Below, in pieces: positions 1 through 14,060 of a stretch of 64,000 nt of DNA. The DNA lies in the NCBI RefSeq assembly GCF_030848805.1, contig NC_092361.1:17753406-17817405 (forward strand), read 5' to 3'. Every line of letters begins with the position of its first letter. The first letter of the stretch is position 1. This DNA is from Temnothorax longispinosus (Eukaryota > Arthropoda > Insecta > Hymenoptera > Formicidae). Below the pieces are notes generated by a model. It was given only the letters and a program-made list of their open reading frames with translations. It was not told the DNA's origin and made no database searches. The position numbers and the translations under genes are program-made.

Positions 1-3000
1 TAATCAAACGCAATTAAACATAAATGCATTTAATTAAACGGTATTCCGATTGATTCACTGAACTATCGCGCGTATCATCTCTTTCTCTCTATTTGATCAC
101 TAATAGAAATTTTTAAAATATTTTGCAAATGTTCAAATTTTTATTGCCGACATATATTCTCTTGAAAATATTTTATTCCGATATATTTTATACAATAACA
201 ATCTTGTCTATTCGCATATTTCGACAAATATTGATTTTTAAACAGTTCTCAATATAAAATAAATGTAAATTAAATTGAAAATACCTAACAATATAAATTG
301 AAAAAATATTTGTTAGAGGGAAAAAGAGAGAGAGAGAGATGTTTACATTTTAATATTTTATTTTTCGCATTTTTATGACGTGCAAATTATTTTTTAGCAT
401 ATTTGACATAATTATATTGTTATTTTTTTCCAATGCTTTATTTATAATTATATTTTTAATTAGGCAGAACATTATTTAAAATTCTTTTTTGGGATTTACA
501 GTGTTTTCCGTTTTCTACGTAGAATAAGTAAATGATAAATAACAAACAAAATACGATAAAAGCATGATAACGGGCAATTCGGCGGGTTAATCGGTTGAAA
601 AGACATGATAGCGCCTAAAAAAACATCTTTTGTGGTTTTCACGAAAATGGATACCGTAATATAAACCACCCATTCTTCCGTAAGAATATACGACCTCTTT
701 ATCTTGGTACTTGCTGAAACTAGGCTTTCGTTCCGTTACCTCTCAGTACATCAAAGCTATTATTCTTGCTTCGCGCCGAGAAAACCAAGGTATCGCTGGT
801 ATTTTGTCATTTATTCGACATCGATACTGAAAAGTGAATAATGAAAAAGAAGCGCCGGACATATATCATTTATATATCAACATTTTTAAATCTTAAAGAA
901 AACCATCTCGCTTAACCGTTTTCGCGTTTTCCTTTGAATTTGTATAAAGAAACTAATTTAAACACGTTGTATATATTCGAAAACATTTCTTTTTTTAATT
1001 AAAAGACAGATTTCAAAAAATTTTCCTTAAAAATAGAGATATGTCAGAAGAGACATTATGCCTAATTAATATCAAGCTGGGATTATTTGATATGGAATCA
1101 ATTTGATTATAGAAAAAAAATGTGAATATCCTTACCTTCTTAAAAAAATGCATAAATGTTTTAATTCCTTTTCGCTACCGTGCAAATCGTACTATAGAGA
1201 AAGGAATGATCGTCCTGAGTCAGACTAAATATTATTCGAAAACCACAACTTTTATGGGTCGTAAAAGCGATCTGAAGATACAATAAAGAAGAGACCTTGA
1301 TATTTTAACGGCGGTCGCAAGACTTCTATGAATAGCATGAATATACCGACATATTTAATATGGCGCGGCAATCAGGCAAAAACTGTGTATTCTCTCGACA
1401 CACTGTATTACTATATCTAAAGAGATAATCACGTCGAGCGTCGTCGAATCACCGCTGCCTTCGCATGCAAATAGCGGCATGCCGTCTCGCGATTTAAAAA
1501 CGACACTAATCATCGTTTTGATTCTTACGCGAGGCGCATCGTTGAATGCATCTCTCGTACACAAAAGCACCGATGCAGTCATTGCTTTCCTCTCGCTTGA
1601 GTTTTTTTCACGCGATTCATGCAAAAACGCGAACTCATCTCGGGAATGTTCCATTCCTGTTTATGTCCTCGTAGATTGTTCGTTCGAGTGCCCGACGCGT
1701 TTTCATTAAAGGGTCGCGAGCGACAAGATAAAATTCGACGATGTTGACTTGTAGACGAGAATTGAAGCTTTTATGTATGCAAATTAATATCACTTTATAT
1801 GAAATAGGAAACGTTTATATATTTATTAGTTATATTCGTTATAAATAGAACAAATTGGTAGTGTTACATTATTGTATCTCTGTATCTCTTTTATTTAAAT
1901 CTTAATTGCTGTGGTTGAATAATATAATTATTATAGTGGGATCACGAATAAACGGCGCCAATATCTACATTAATAGATTAACAAGTACCTAACACAAACT
2001 CCATTCTATTATTAATACAAACGATATTTTTCTTTGAATAACACGATATCTTATGGAAATTATCTTAACAATTTTAACTTGACAATTTCTTGATAAAAAT
2101 TTCAACGTACACATGCGTATAAACTCACGGAAAATGTTTCATTAAGAAATAACTGCGTCGAACGTATTATTTATTCCGACGGGGAAAATTTATTGCCGGA
2201 CTGAAATTTCCTCCTCTTGCGGGTTGCGGGACTCGACGCTATCGAAGGCTTTTACGTGCAAATGAGCGTTTCTCTGTGCTTTCCCGACGCGGTCAGTCCG
2301 ATGTCGATTGCAGCGCGGCACGAGAAGTATCCATCTAGGGAGCTCTTTTTATCGCGGCTTTTTTTCCATCGCACGAAAAGAACGCACACACAGTCGAGAC
2401 GGATAATCGCGCGGCATCGTTTCGAGAGTCCCCGTCGTCGCCAGGCGGTTTGAGTGCTTGAGAGAGAGAGAATGGGGATTTCCTGGTTCTCGGAATACAG
2501 AATGGCGTATCGCGATGTCATTTGTCAGTAGTGCCATGGTGAGATCCATCCACTTCGAGCGGGCGGTGCGTCAAAAAGGGAAAAAGCCCCGGTCTTGTTC
2601 CGTGACGAAAACTCGCGGGAAGATTTGAGTGGAAAAAGCCACGATGGGGTTGGCGAACACGTGTGCCCCCCACTGACTCAATAGCGAATTTAAAAATTAC
2701 GTTATCCTCAAGAGTTTTATCTCGAGGGTTGTTCTCACGCGCATAGCATCTCGGTATACACGTGCCGAGTATCGAACGCGTCCGTTGAGGATATACTCTC
2801 GTAAATTATCTTCGATCCTGTCGCTCGCGCCTTATCCTTTTCAACGCGCACATTGCGCGAATTGTCACGTATGCGCTTCCTATATACTTCGCCGTTCGTC
2901 GAATAGAATCTCGAGATTGTGCACGTTATATTGAGGAAAAGGGCGGTGGGAGGAAAGTTAGCGCCCGGACTGAGCAAGCTCTGTAATACTGTTCCGCAAA

Positions 3001-6000
3001 TAATGCCGTGCCATGACTATTGTAGGTAGAAGAACACGGCTTGATAACGCAATATACGAAGCAAAATGGAATGAAGTGTGTAATTTGAAGATCGTTTTAG
3101 ACGATTCGCGTATAATAATTTGTGACAAAAAATTCGAAAGTGAGATCAGATTCGATTTACAATTAAATATATCACATATTTTGATGTATTATATTTTCAA
3201 CACATTCACAGTATTCTGATTATACATGTACTTGTGGTTTTTTTTTAATGTTTCTTGTAACGTATGTAACGTGAAATTATAAATAGAATTTTTTGTGTAA
3301 TGAGTAATGTAGAGTTTTAATATGATATCGATTATATCGCTTTGCCTATTATATTAAACTTGTGTGCCATATTACATAAATATGTTACGTTTGCATGTGC
3401 ATCATCGAAACGTTGCGATAAAGTTTCACACTCTACTCGCATTCACCGTCGCAGTTCCTACAGATAACGGCATTGCAGCACAAATCGCGTTTTCATAATA
3501 ATAATATCTATATCGCATCTATGTTACGTGCTGTAAATTCGATTACTTTCCGGAACGACCGGGTGGAGGAGCTTATGGAATTTATAGGGACGATAGTAAC
3601 GTGCAAACTCTCATAGAAAATGAACAACTACCATTTACGTCTTGCAGTACGATGCAGGAATCACAATGAAAAGTTTACTATTTCGTTATTGTTTAATAAA
3701 ATTTATACAGAATTGAAAATTGATACTGAGATTTTAAAAAATAATTATAAGAAACAAAATTAAGTCAAACTTAAGTTTTCCTTAAAAATAACAGAGTTTT
3801 AATATCAGTTTAAATCAAATTAAAGACTGCCTATTTTTGAAGAGATATTAAAAAGTTTAAGAAAGTCAAGTTTACGAAAGTTTTGAAAAATATTTAAAAA
3901 GAAATCAGTGTTTTCAATATTTATAATGAATTTTTAATGGAAGGAATGTCTTAAAAAAAATCAAGTTTGAGTTTTATACTACCTGATACACATCAATACA
4001 TATATAAATATACCTATAAAGGTATATAAATTCCTCTATACAAATTCTTTTATGCAAATTGTAATAAATTTATGTACATTTTCTGTCATGGCTTCAAACC
4101 TTTCTATAAAATGTATTTAAGCTTTACTGACTTTTAATCCCTTTCCCTGCATTGACTAATGCATTTTAATGGATGGTAAACGGACGATCTGTATTCCAGA
4201 ATGTCCTACGTGTATAGATATATACATATGCACGTTTTAGCGTACAAGAGACTTAGCACAAGCTGATTGCCAGATTTGTGCGATAGCGCTTCCGCAATTA
4301 TCCTCCCTTCACACGCGGATTGCGAAACCTCATCGGCTGGACGCGGAAGCGGATGTTCGCTAATCGCCATGAAATTCCTTTATGCGCGGCTCGATCGTTT
4401 CCGCCCCGAAGGACGTGGAATCATGGATGTAGATGGGACGTTGCGATGAAGTCTGTTGAAATTGCGCGCGCGACGGCTGGCGCGAGATTACGAGGGGGTA
4501 GTTCGGGCGACGGTGGATCGTGGATCGCGTTAAATCGTCTCATGAGCCTTGACACGGATGCTGAATAATGCCTCGCGTTCGTCGTTCCCGCGTAACTCAT
4601 TTCGATGCCGCCGGAAGTTAGTTGTTTCGGCGCACGTATAATCATCAGGCTCAGCCGTTAATTTCTGGTCTTTCTCACGTGAAAGCGATTCAATCTTTTG
4701 ATTTCATTCAGCCATATGTTCGATCAGATATTATATCTTACGTATCATGTACGATAACATAAATTAATTGAATGCGTTACGTCTGAGCAGCTTATGTTTC
4801 ATGTCGGAAGGATTAATCTCGCTTCCCAATAGCTAGCGATCACTAAGCAGTATTGATTGCCATCTGACATGGCTATCCTAAGGACTTTAATCCATTGATA
4901 AAGATATATGGAGGTCTTTGGCCAACAATCGGGCTGCCTCTTAATGGCTGATTCTAGAGATCAATAAGCCATACAATTTAAGCGGACAGATGTATTTGGA
5001 AATAGAGTTAGTATTCACGGTATTTCAGGATGACACAGACGATTGCGTTTAATTGTTTACTAAAAATTTCATGAAACACAACACGGATGGTCGAGCAATT
5101 TCGGGCGCAATTTATAAGTTAACAATGGCGCAATAAGTTTCTATCAATATATTTTTATTATTATATATCTCTCCATTCTCTCCATTCAATTTCACTGGAA
5201 TAAATTCTCTCCGATACCATTTTCATTCACTCATCTTTTATAGCGCGGTATCCATAAAATGTGATATGATTTGAAAGCAAAACGCTATCAGAGCACGATA
5301 TCAAGACAATATCTTATTGAAAACCATTTCGTGTCGAATGGATATGTAGCACAATCGATGACTTTGTCTCCCGATTCCCTCTTAACGACCTCCTGGTTGT
5401 TTTTCTGAGAGGAGACGGCCGGTATCTTCGTCGATTCCAACGCTATTGAGCGGGTTCGGGTTCCGTTGCTGATTTCACTGGTTGCCGGATGCGTTTTCAC
5501 GATAGAGCCGCACTGCGGCTTGAACGTTACAAAGCGATTGATAACGGACGCACGAAATGACGGTAGCCTATTGAAAAGCCGTTGTGCGAGTCGCGCTACA
5601 CTGCGACTCGAAACGTCATAAAGGAGAGCGTCGCTCTCTCGCTCTCGTCTTCAATTACATAAGTCTGATGTAACGTGTTCAAGAAGTAATCAATGGCGGA
5701 GGAATCAATAGCGTATTGCGTATCGGCCGACCGAACGTTAAAGAGAAAAAAAAAACAGGAGGATGAAAGTAAATGAGGGAAAGCAGAGGATTCAATCAGA
5801 CAAGAACAACGTTTTCTTTGCAGAAGGGAAAATGTCGATAATTAAGATAATTAGAGCATAAAGTTTAACTTATAAGTTATAATTAAGTTTTATAGATTGA
5901 AGAAGAAATTGCATATCTCGTTAAAATATAATTGGAAAAATGCATCTTTGATCAAAAGACGTTTGCGTATCATCTTTTTTTTTTTTGAGATAATTTGACA

Positions 6001-8745
6001 TACAGATAAAAAATATTTTTACAAAAAATATGTGTGTTAATTTAAATTGTTTTTATTTTTATTAATATATTAAATGAGGCAACCTTTGTTTTTTTTTTAT
6101 ATAAAATTATTCCAAAAAGAAATAGGTTAGACAAATACTTTTCTTATAAATATAATAATTATATAATGGTTAAAAACTTAATTACGGTTATCGTAAGCGA
6201 TAAACAATTATTTTTAATAAGAGTTTTAATTGATCAAATTAATATCGATTTTCCACTCTGCCCTGGTAGTCCAGCGTGTTTTCCAGTGTTAGAAGCTTAA
6301 TTGCATGTTTAATCTCAATCGCGCGGCAAAAGCTAACAAACACTCCCGCAGCGTGCGCGTACTTGCACGCACGCAAGTGTACTCGTCGAAACATCGAACC
6401 CTTTGAAGCTCAAAATGAGTGGTCTGACGCTGTAAACAGTTTAAACCTCATTTATTTTTCAAAATTTTATCGACGCACGCCATCATTCGCGTATCTTCAG
6501 TCGCGTTAAGTTTTTTTTTTTAGTAAAATAAGATCGCCGAAATTCATTTAACATCCCAACTGAGGGTGCTCTGATACTCCGATAAATCGTTTACGGCGAA
6601 ACTTAGTTCCCCGTAATGCACTCAATTACCATGAACCATGAACTATCCAGAACCATTAAATGCCAACTACGAACACTCCGCCTGCGAGTAATTTAAAGAT
6701 GATGCAAACGATCTCTCTTTGTATAGAGTGACCGTTAATATCGAAAACGAACATTAGAAGCTCGAGAAAACCAAGTTCCGGTCCTGTATAAATCATGTCA
6801 TAAATGTAGCCGGTAGATCTCGCGTTCTTCTTTACCTTCTATGTATATCTTCTATATGTATACCTATATGATTACTCACGTACGCGTTGTGCACATATGC
6901 AGTCTGCATTAGGAAGATGAAAAGTAACAGAAACTGAAATGGTATACACGAAACAATTCACGTAACGATAACCGAAACTTTAGACGAGCTCACAAGTACA
7001 ATTTATATGATTACTTTATCCCTCGAATTCGCTCAAAAATATTCCAGTTTCAAACAGTATTCGTTAAATTAGGATTTTTAAGTGATTAGGATTTCAAGTC
7101 TTACTTATGCTACGTTATTTTCATAATACATCGTGAAGAAATAAAAATCGTGAAACATAAATCGCAATTATTGTTTCGAGTATTTAAATAACCAACTTTA
7201 ATTTTATACACCTAACGTTACCTATAGAATACAAATAGTAATTTAGAGAGATCATAAAAGCACGATTTGCTATAAAATTTAAGACAAAGTTCTATTATAA
7301 CTTGGTGCATTCTCGATACACGTGTGCATTTTTATATATATTCTGTATTTTTTGATTTTGCAAATAGTTTATTATATTATTTATGTATTATATATAGCGT
7401 ACATATAAAACTCACTTTTTCAATGATAATTTGCATCAGATTTTAGGATAGAATTTTATTTATAATTTTATTCGGAATTCTAATATGAATTATAGATGTG
7501 ATCCCTAAGATGGATTTAGATTATATAAACTTCTGTCTCGACTTCTGTTACGAATTGTAGATGTATTTAAAATAAATCACACGAGAGATTATTTCTAATC
7601 AAAATCTTTATTGTTATTAAACCGCGGCTGCCAGTTTCTCGTTTATTCTGAGATAGGCAATAGCATTAGGAATTTATTATTTTTAAAATTATATTAGTTT
7701 TTTTTTAATATTAAAAAAAAGTTTTCAAGGAAATTGAAATTGACATATTCAGAGAGTTGGTTCCTCATCGAATTTAACGATGCGTAATGAAGGTTTATTT
7801 TTGGTACAATTTTCTTTATGACAGTATTCATCGATGCCGGGCGAAATACAAGTACAGGGGCTTGAGTGGCTAAACCCTCAGCCGCAGGGGCCGATAACCA
7901 GATGATAACCGGCTCTTACCCGTTAAATCCATTAACGCCGCCGGCGATTAATCGGTTTCCGTGGCGCCGTGCTGACGGCGAGCTTCTCAAATTTGCAATG
8001 GAGGGTCGCAATTGACCGAATCAGTCAATGTTTATACAGCCCTAGAATTCTCAGTATTCCAATCAGCTCAAATCTTCGACAGATTTCGAATCGATTTCTC
8101 CTATACGAAAATATAAGATGCGAATAGCATTCGAATTATTATTTGACGAAAACAAATAAAGAGCTAGAGAAATTATAATTTTAAGCTAATTTCACGATAT
8201 TTATTATTATTATTAAGCGGTTATAGGATAGAAATGTGCGAATTGAAAAATAGGATAAAAGTATTATTTAAAGAGATTTAAAGAGACAATATTTTTTAGT
8301 TGGGAAAACATATTTTTAATAATAAAGTTAAGATACAAAATTATAACAAAAATATTTAAATAATAAACAATCTAATAGTCTTAAATAATTATTACAATCC
8401 ATGCGTGCCTGTATAGTGGCCAAAATTTTAGCTTCGATAAATTATCTGAGACCAAAAAGTAGGAATTTTTTTTAACTTTATATTTGTCATTTTCGGTTTG
8501 CGGAAGAAATTCAGAAATATTTTATTTTTCATAAAACTAAATACATCTTTAAACATGGAAATTTTGTTTTCTTAAAAAGAATTTGTTTTTTAGACTTAGG
8601 AAAAAAATTAAAAGTATAATAGGAAAAAGTCTCCGTGAACTGATGCAGAATATTATTACATTAAACTTTTACTTTAGAACTTTAATACTTTAATACTTCA
8701 AAATTTTAAGTTGATTGTGTAAACCGTGTTTGAGTTATCGTGACT

Positions 8746-8799
8746 ACACACTTTTCTCAAAATATTATTTTTGAAAATAATGTTTTGAGAAAAGTGCGT
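8746..8799. repeat. AT-rich hairpin, stem about 26 bp
   Basis: The left arm holds CTTTTCTCAAAATATTATTT and the right arm is its complement, with one G-T wobble, one mismatch near the base and a loop of about four bases. It has no flanking repeat and no known family. Confidence 0.6.
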
Positions 8800-9551
8800 C
8801 TGAAATCATTAGACGTATAAATGTTTAATTATTTACTACAGTTATTAATCTATATCTGCTTATTTTTATGACTTTAAACTAGTCTATTTAATAATAGTTA
8901 GATACATATATCCTAATATACCCCTATATATTAATTGTAGTGTGCTATTGTAATAACTCGCTACCCCGTTCTTTCATGCGTTTATGGATAAGGAAGTTTG
9001 GGCACGTATAAATTGTATGCACAGCCGTATTTATTTCGACGTAGTCAACCATACGAGTAACATATTGTTTGACAAGGTGCGAGCTCGGTCAAAGTCACGT
9101 ATAAATTGAACGCACCATACGCGGCACTACAAAATCTCGCCCGGCGGGACAACATAGCAATACAGAGTACACATTATGAAACTATTCTTATGACTGGAAT
9201 TATTCCGTTTTCCCTAGAAAACACAATAGAAATAACTATACAATTCCGATTGGAATCTATTTCGAAAAATTTTATAATATACTGTTCAATGTGCTGAAAT
9301 ATATAAAACAATTCCGCAATTGAAGTAATATCATTTGGATTATAACGCGATTCCATTATATCTTTATTATATTTTGTCACAACGGTACTTATATTACGAC
9401 ATACAATGTAATAGTAATGTTTAACCGATATCTTAGAAACTGTGGGCATTACGATCGATATTGGTCGTTGTATATTCGGTAGAAAATAGAATCGTTTAAT
9501 GAGGCGCGAATATTTAGCACAATGTGGAGAATTGATATCATATATCACGAT

Positions 9552-9625
9552 TATAATTAATATCAACGGATAATTTAATTATAATAATGATATAATTAAT
9601 ATCAATACAAATAATTTAATATAAT
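9552..9625. repeat. 39-bp period tandem duplication
   Basis: TATAATTAATATCAA occurs at 9552 and 9591, each followed by ATAATTTAAT-like sequence, giving two diverged copies. Confidence 0.6.
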
Positions 9626-11937
9626 ATAACAATTTCTTATCGCTAGCTTTGTCAATACTTCGAGAAAGTTACATTTGGTGTTTCTTACAAATTGGGTATT
9701 GTACATTATTGGTATTGTATTTAATTTTGAATTTTATCATGAATCTCTTAATAAGATGTTTGAAAGAGAGATAATTCTTTTCTAAGTTCTATAATGCATT
9801 TTGAAATTTTTTTGTATTTGAATAATTATTATTAATTATCAAAATTATATTGGTAATATGTCGCAATATGAGTTCTGTCATCATAAATAATACTATCGTG
9901 ATCAATAAATTTATTATAACATATTAATATCAGTTTTCTGTACATTTTCTCGAAGTAAACACGATGATTAATATTCCTACACGAAATAAAAATAAATTAC
10001 ACACTCGGTATTATGATTATATATAATAATAATAATAACGCATTGATATGAAATTGGTACAAAAATACAAGCAGTAATATAATATTAAGTAAAATAATGA
10101 AATATTAACAGAGCTTGATTTTTTTTAAATATAATTTCTCTCTTATATTATATATAAATGTAGATATAAATAAATGTTTTTATATATAAAATAAAATTAT
10201 TTGGAATTAATATATATCTTTTGTTAAAAATGAGAAGAAAACACATTTCCCACGCAAATATATTGTGTACGAGATGAAATAAACATAAAATTAAGCATAA
10301 CGAGCGTATAAAACTTATGATTAAATTCGCAAATTTCGTTTTACGATAACATTCGAGTGTACCATTACGTGAGATAAACAGAGAAGTGCAATCAACATAA
10401 AACGCAAGGGAATGCTCGTTTCCGGATATTGTTGCAGCGGAAGATACCTCGATGGACGACGAGGGACGTCGCGAAATGATGAGTCCAAAGTGCCAATCAA
10501 TTTTAATTAATTCCAATCAAACAAAAAATACGTTTTTTTTAGCTACACTCTTTCTTTACAGTCCCTACTATTATTTCTATTAATCTACAAAATAAAATTA
10601 TTAAGAAATAACGTCAGTTATTTGAACTAGAAATAGAATGACTCAATTGCTTTCTTTACAATCATTTTTCTTATCAAAGTATAATGTTGTATATAAAATT
10701 TATATATGAATATATATAAGGATAGATTCATACAAATTATGAAATCTATAATTTTATCAGAATTATATTTCAGGTAATAGTATTTGTACGTATATTTTAT
10801 GCACAAAAATTGTAGAGTATATTGCGCAGCTAAAACGAATACATTATACTATATGCGTAATAATTACATTATTCGCAACATTGATGTTTAGTGGCAAACA
10901 TAAAGACAATTTTACCTTGTTAAATAGTATAGTTATTGTATAGTTTTATACTTTACGCGTTGCTTTGCGATATTCTATAATTCTATATGCATGCGATTTT
11001 CATATGTCATGAAATTCTTATATAAGCTCTTACAGATCTTTATAATATTATTACATACTTGGAATTTCATATAATTTTAAATATTTATTATCGATACAAA
11101 CTTAGTTTGTGCAAAAATTGCACAGTTGTATCATTCATTTCTATAAAAATCAAAAAAATAATAGTAGGTACTTATTTTACACAATTTTTTCAGTAACGAA
11201 TTTCTATGTGATGAAAAAACTACCGGGAATAATATTGCCGGTGATATATAGTTCGGCATAGCGCGATAAATCGTACGTGATAAATCGTTATGTAGTCTCA
11301 CGACGCTGAAGAACCCAATTTTCTTAGCGCACGTTCTTTCTTGGTCCAGTTACTATCGGAAGCCAGTGCATGTTATAAGACCTCACTGCACAAGAACTGC
11401 GCTTTATACAGAGCATGTCATAAGATTTATATTATTGTAATAACGCGATACTTTCTTTATTGAATTTTGAAAAAATCTTCCTCCAGCAAACATCTAATTA
11501 GACATCGACTTTTCTGTGATTTAAGTTTTCAAATGAGTATCTTGTTAATTAAATCTCAAGACAATTTCGGTAGAAAAATGGCCTCAAATTGCGAAGGAAG
11601 ATAGGGGGTATTGTGTATAGTAAACGTTACCTCATTAAGGAAGCGCGAAAGTAATTATCGCGAATATAAATCGAGAAGTCGAAGCTAAATTTGTTCGCTA
11701 CTTTGTCGAGCAATAAAGAAGTGGGAGCGAAATGGGTTTCGCGCGAGAAAATGGTAACTTTCTTAGTCCGAATACATGGTAATTTTGCTATGTTCGCGCA
11801 GATAACGTTGATTGCTATTATCCACAATTCGTGTGCTATTATGCACGAATTTTTATCATTAAGAATATATTATACCTTTTTCCTTATCTACAAAAAAATG
11901 GTAGCAACAAATGCCATAAATGAGGAAGAGTAGAAAA

Positions 11938-11985
11938 GAAGAAGAAGAAGAAGAAGAAGAAGAAGAAGAAGAAGAGAGAGAGAGA
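11938..11985 (+). repeat. (GAA)12 followed by (GA)n microsatellite
   Basis: An uninterrupted GAA tract (11938-11973) runs into a short GA tract. It is a pure purine strand. Confidence 0.95.
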
Positions 11986-13888
11986 AAAGGGAAATTCTCT
12001 GCCTTACGAGGTGATGAAGTTCTTGTCTAAATCCTTATAATCTCCTTCTAAGAAGTTAATTCTGTGATAAGCTAAGTCTTATTGTTAGGATTATATAGTC
12101 GTCAGATGACGACAGATTAGATGAATTTTAAAGTAATTTACACAAATTCGTTTGTCCGTTACACCGTATATTTTTTTATCATTTTTTACGTTAATCCTCT
12201 TAGAATTATTTACATAAAATCTCATTACTATAGCATTTGAGAAAGAAAAAAACTTATTTCCAAGTCAAATCTTGGTAACTGAATTTTTAAATAAGTTTAA
12301 AAAGATATCTATATATTCCAAGCGAATGATCAGATTTAGTTACCCCAAGCACTTAACTCTCGAAAAATTGTTCACTTTATAATTTTAGAAATATTGGAGT
12401 TTTTGACATTTTAGCACTAAAGAAAAATTAATTTCAATGTAGCATGTCATTAAAATTAAAATCATTAATTTTATACGGATTTAAATATACGCACTTGTGG
12501 ATATATCTCTTAATACGTATCTTTCTTGTTTGAAATTTTCATTGAATGAATCATAAGGGAACGTGGTTGGGACCGATCGATAACGCCAGAATGCTTGACG
12601 CACCCATCCGACCATGTGTCTTTCATTCAGCTCTTTCGTCGTCGCGTGGATATTTAAAAAGTGACGTTGTCATGCTCTTTTTTTCATGGCGACTACTCAA
12701 TTTCTGTGCCAGCAGGCTGCTCTATTTTACCACGACATAATTGGCAAGCGGTTCGGTTTCGTTCGTGTTGTGAAATAGTAAATATATCACGGAAAGAAAA
12801 ACAAATCATCGATAATAACGATAGCCATTAGCTCTTCTATTACGATAGATTATTATCCATGCATAATTTATAAGTATTTTAAGGCACATCTAAATAATCT
12901 AAATAAGTACTTAATTCTATTGTTTGCAATGTAATAGTTGATATTAAGAATTTTGTGTGATCAGTTTTCATAATTTATTTGCTCTATGAAATATAAATAT
13001 AAATAAATTAAATTTAAATTAAATTTTGAAATTTGGAGCCTATTGTTTCGACCCTAGTTTCAACATAATTATGCTTAAATTAAATATCTCTCCCTCCCCC
13101 GGCCCCTCTCTCTCTTTCTCTCTCTCTCTCTTTCTTTTCTATCCCTTACCATAGTCTCGAGAAACACGTCCTAATTATTCCTTCTACGTCATAGCACTTT
13201 GTCTTCCATTCTCGACAATCACTATCATTAATTTGCATCAACAAACTCCCTTATTTAGCCTTCGAAGACAATCGTGTAAGGGCGTCGAAAGTCTTTACCG
13301 TGCGACACTCTGTTCTGGTATTATATAGTAGGAGAAATGTTTTCTGAGGATAAGAAACTGAGCGGTGTGGAGGTTAATGAAATTAGTAGAGTCTGATTAA
13401 GCGAGGTACGTAGGTAACAGCAAATCGCTATGTAAGGCATTCGTGAAAGCAGGTCATCAAATCGAATTGTCCTGCAGCAGTCTTGCCAGTAGTATCACTG
13501 CGGTATTAGTCAGACCGATTTCAGTAGAATTGCTAAGGATTGGCCGTGCCAATTTCCGTAGGACTACCAGTGGCGCATTGGTCAGACGTCAGACCGAGGC
13601 ATTGGTCAGTTCTCTGCGGTTTCCTGTACTCTCCAAACGTGCCCGCAACTGTTAAACTGTGCACGAGTCTTAGCTAGAATTTATCCCTCGATTAAACTGT
13701 TACTACGTGATCTTATGAATAATTGCCAAAATGTCTTAACTATTATGTGAAGTCTTCTCATTCGAATTTCACACACTATGTTAAAGTAGAAAAATACGCT
13801 GGCTTCAGATTTAATTTTGATGTGTCATATGCGATTTATTTCACATTTTTAAGACATTATACTTTTTAAATATTATTATCGTAAAATA
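11986..13888. other. gene-free region
   Basis: Non-coding as far as I can see. A GC-richer patch at about 13.26-13.66 kb contains two copies of GCATTGGTCAG within about 35 bp. Confidence 0.5.
13087..13140 (+). repeat. pyrimidine-rich (CT)n tract
   Basis: About 50 bases of almost pure C and T, including CCCTCCCCC and a long TCTCTC run, with a short GG interruption. Confidence 0.85.
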
Positions 13889-14060
13889 CACTGAGAAAAA
13901 AATTTTCTGCATTTTAGTAAATATTAGTATGCACAGACTGTGACTCCATTTACTAAAATGCAGAAAATTTTCCTTTTTATTAGTACATGTGTATTTAATG
14001 GAGTTACAGTTGTATACAAACTAATATTTACTGAAATATACAGGAAATTTTTTCTCAGTA
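13889..14060. mobile_element. 172-bp MITE with CACTGAGAAAAA terminal inverted repeats
   Basis: The left end reads CACTGAGAAAAAAATTT and the right end is its near complement ending TTTTTTCTCAGTA. TA dinucleotides on both sides suggest a Tc1/mariner-type target. The inverted repeat extends inward over AGTAAATATTAGT and a GACTCCATTTA-like segment. A second dyad is nested in the left half (TGCATTTTAGTAAA against TTTACTAAAATGCA). There is no coding capacity. Confidence 0.68.

Larger units (their letters stand above)
1..11937. other. gene-free AT-rich region
   Basis: I find no recognisable exon or RNA gene. GC-richer islands lie at about 2.16-2.96, 4.26-4.65, 5.38-5.65 and 7.83-8.01 kb; open frames there are short and present on both strands. 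A small (GA)n tract is at about 325-339. The rest is AT-rich with runs of A or T. Confidence 0.55.

Noticed and set aside
8410..8440. TAGTGGCCAAAATTTT resembling a Tc1 end
   Set aside because: No complementary partner end was found within a few hundred bases.
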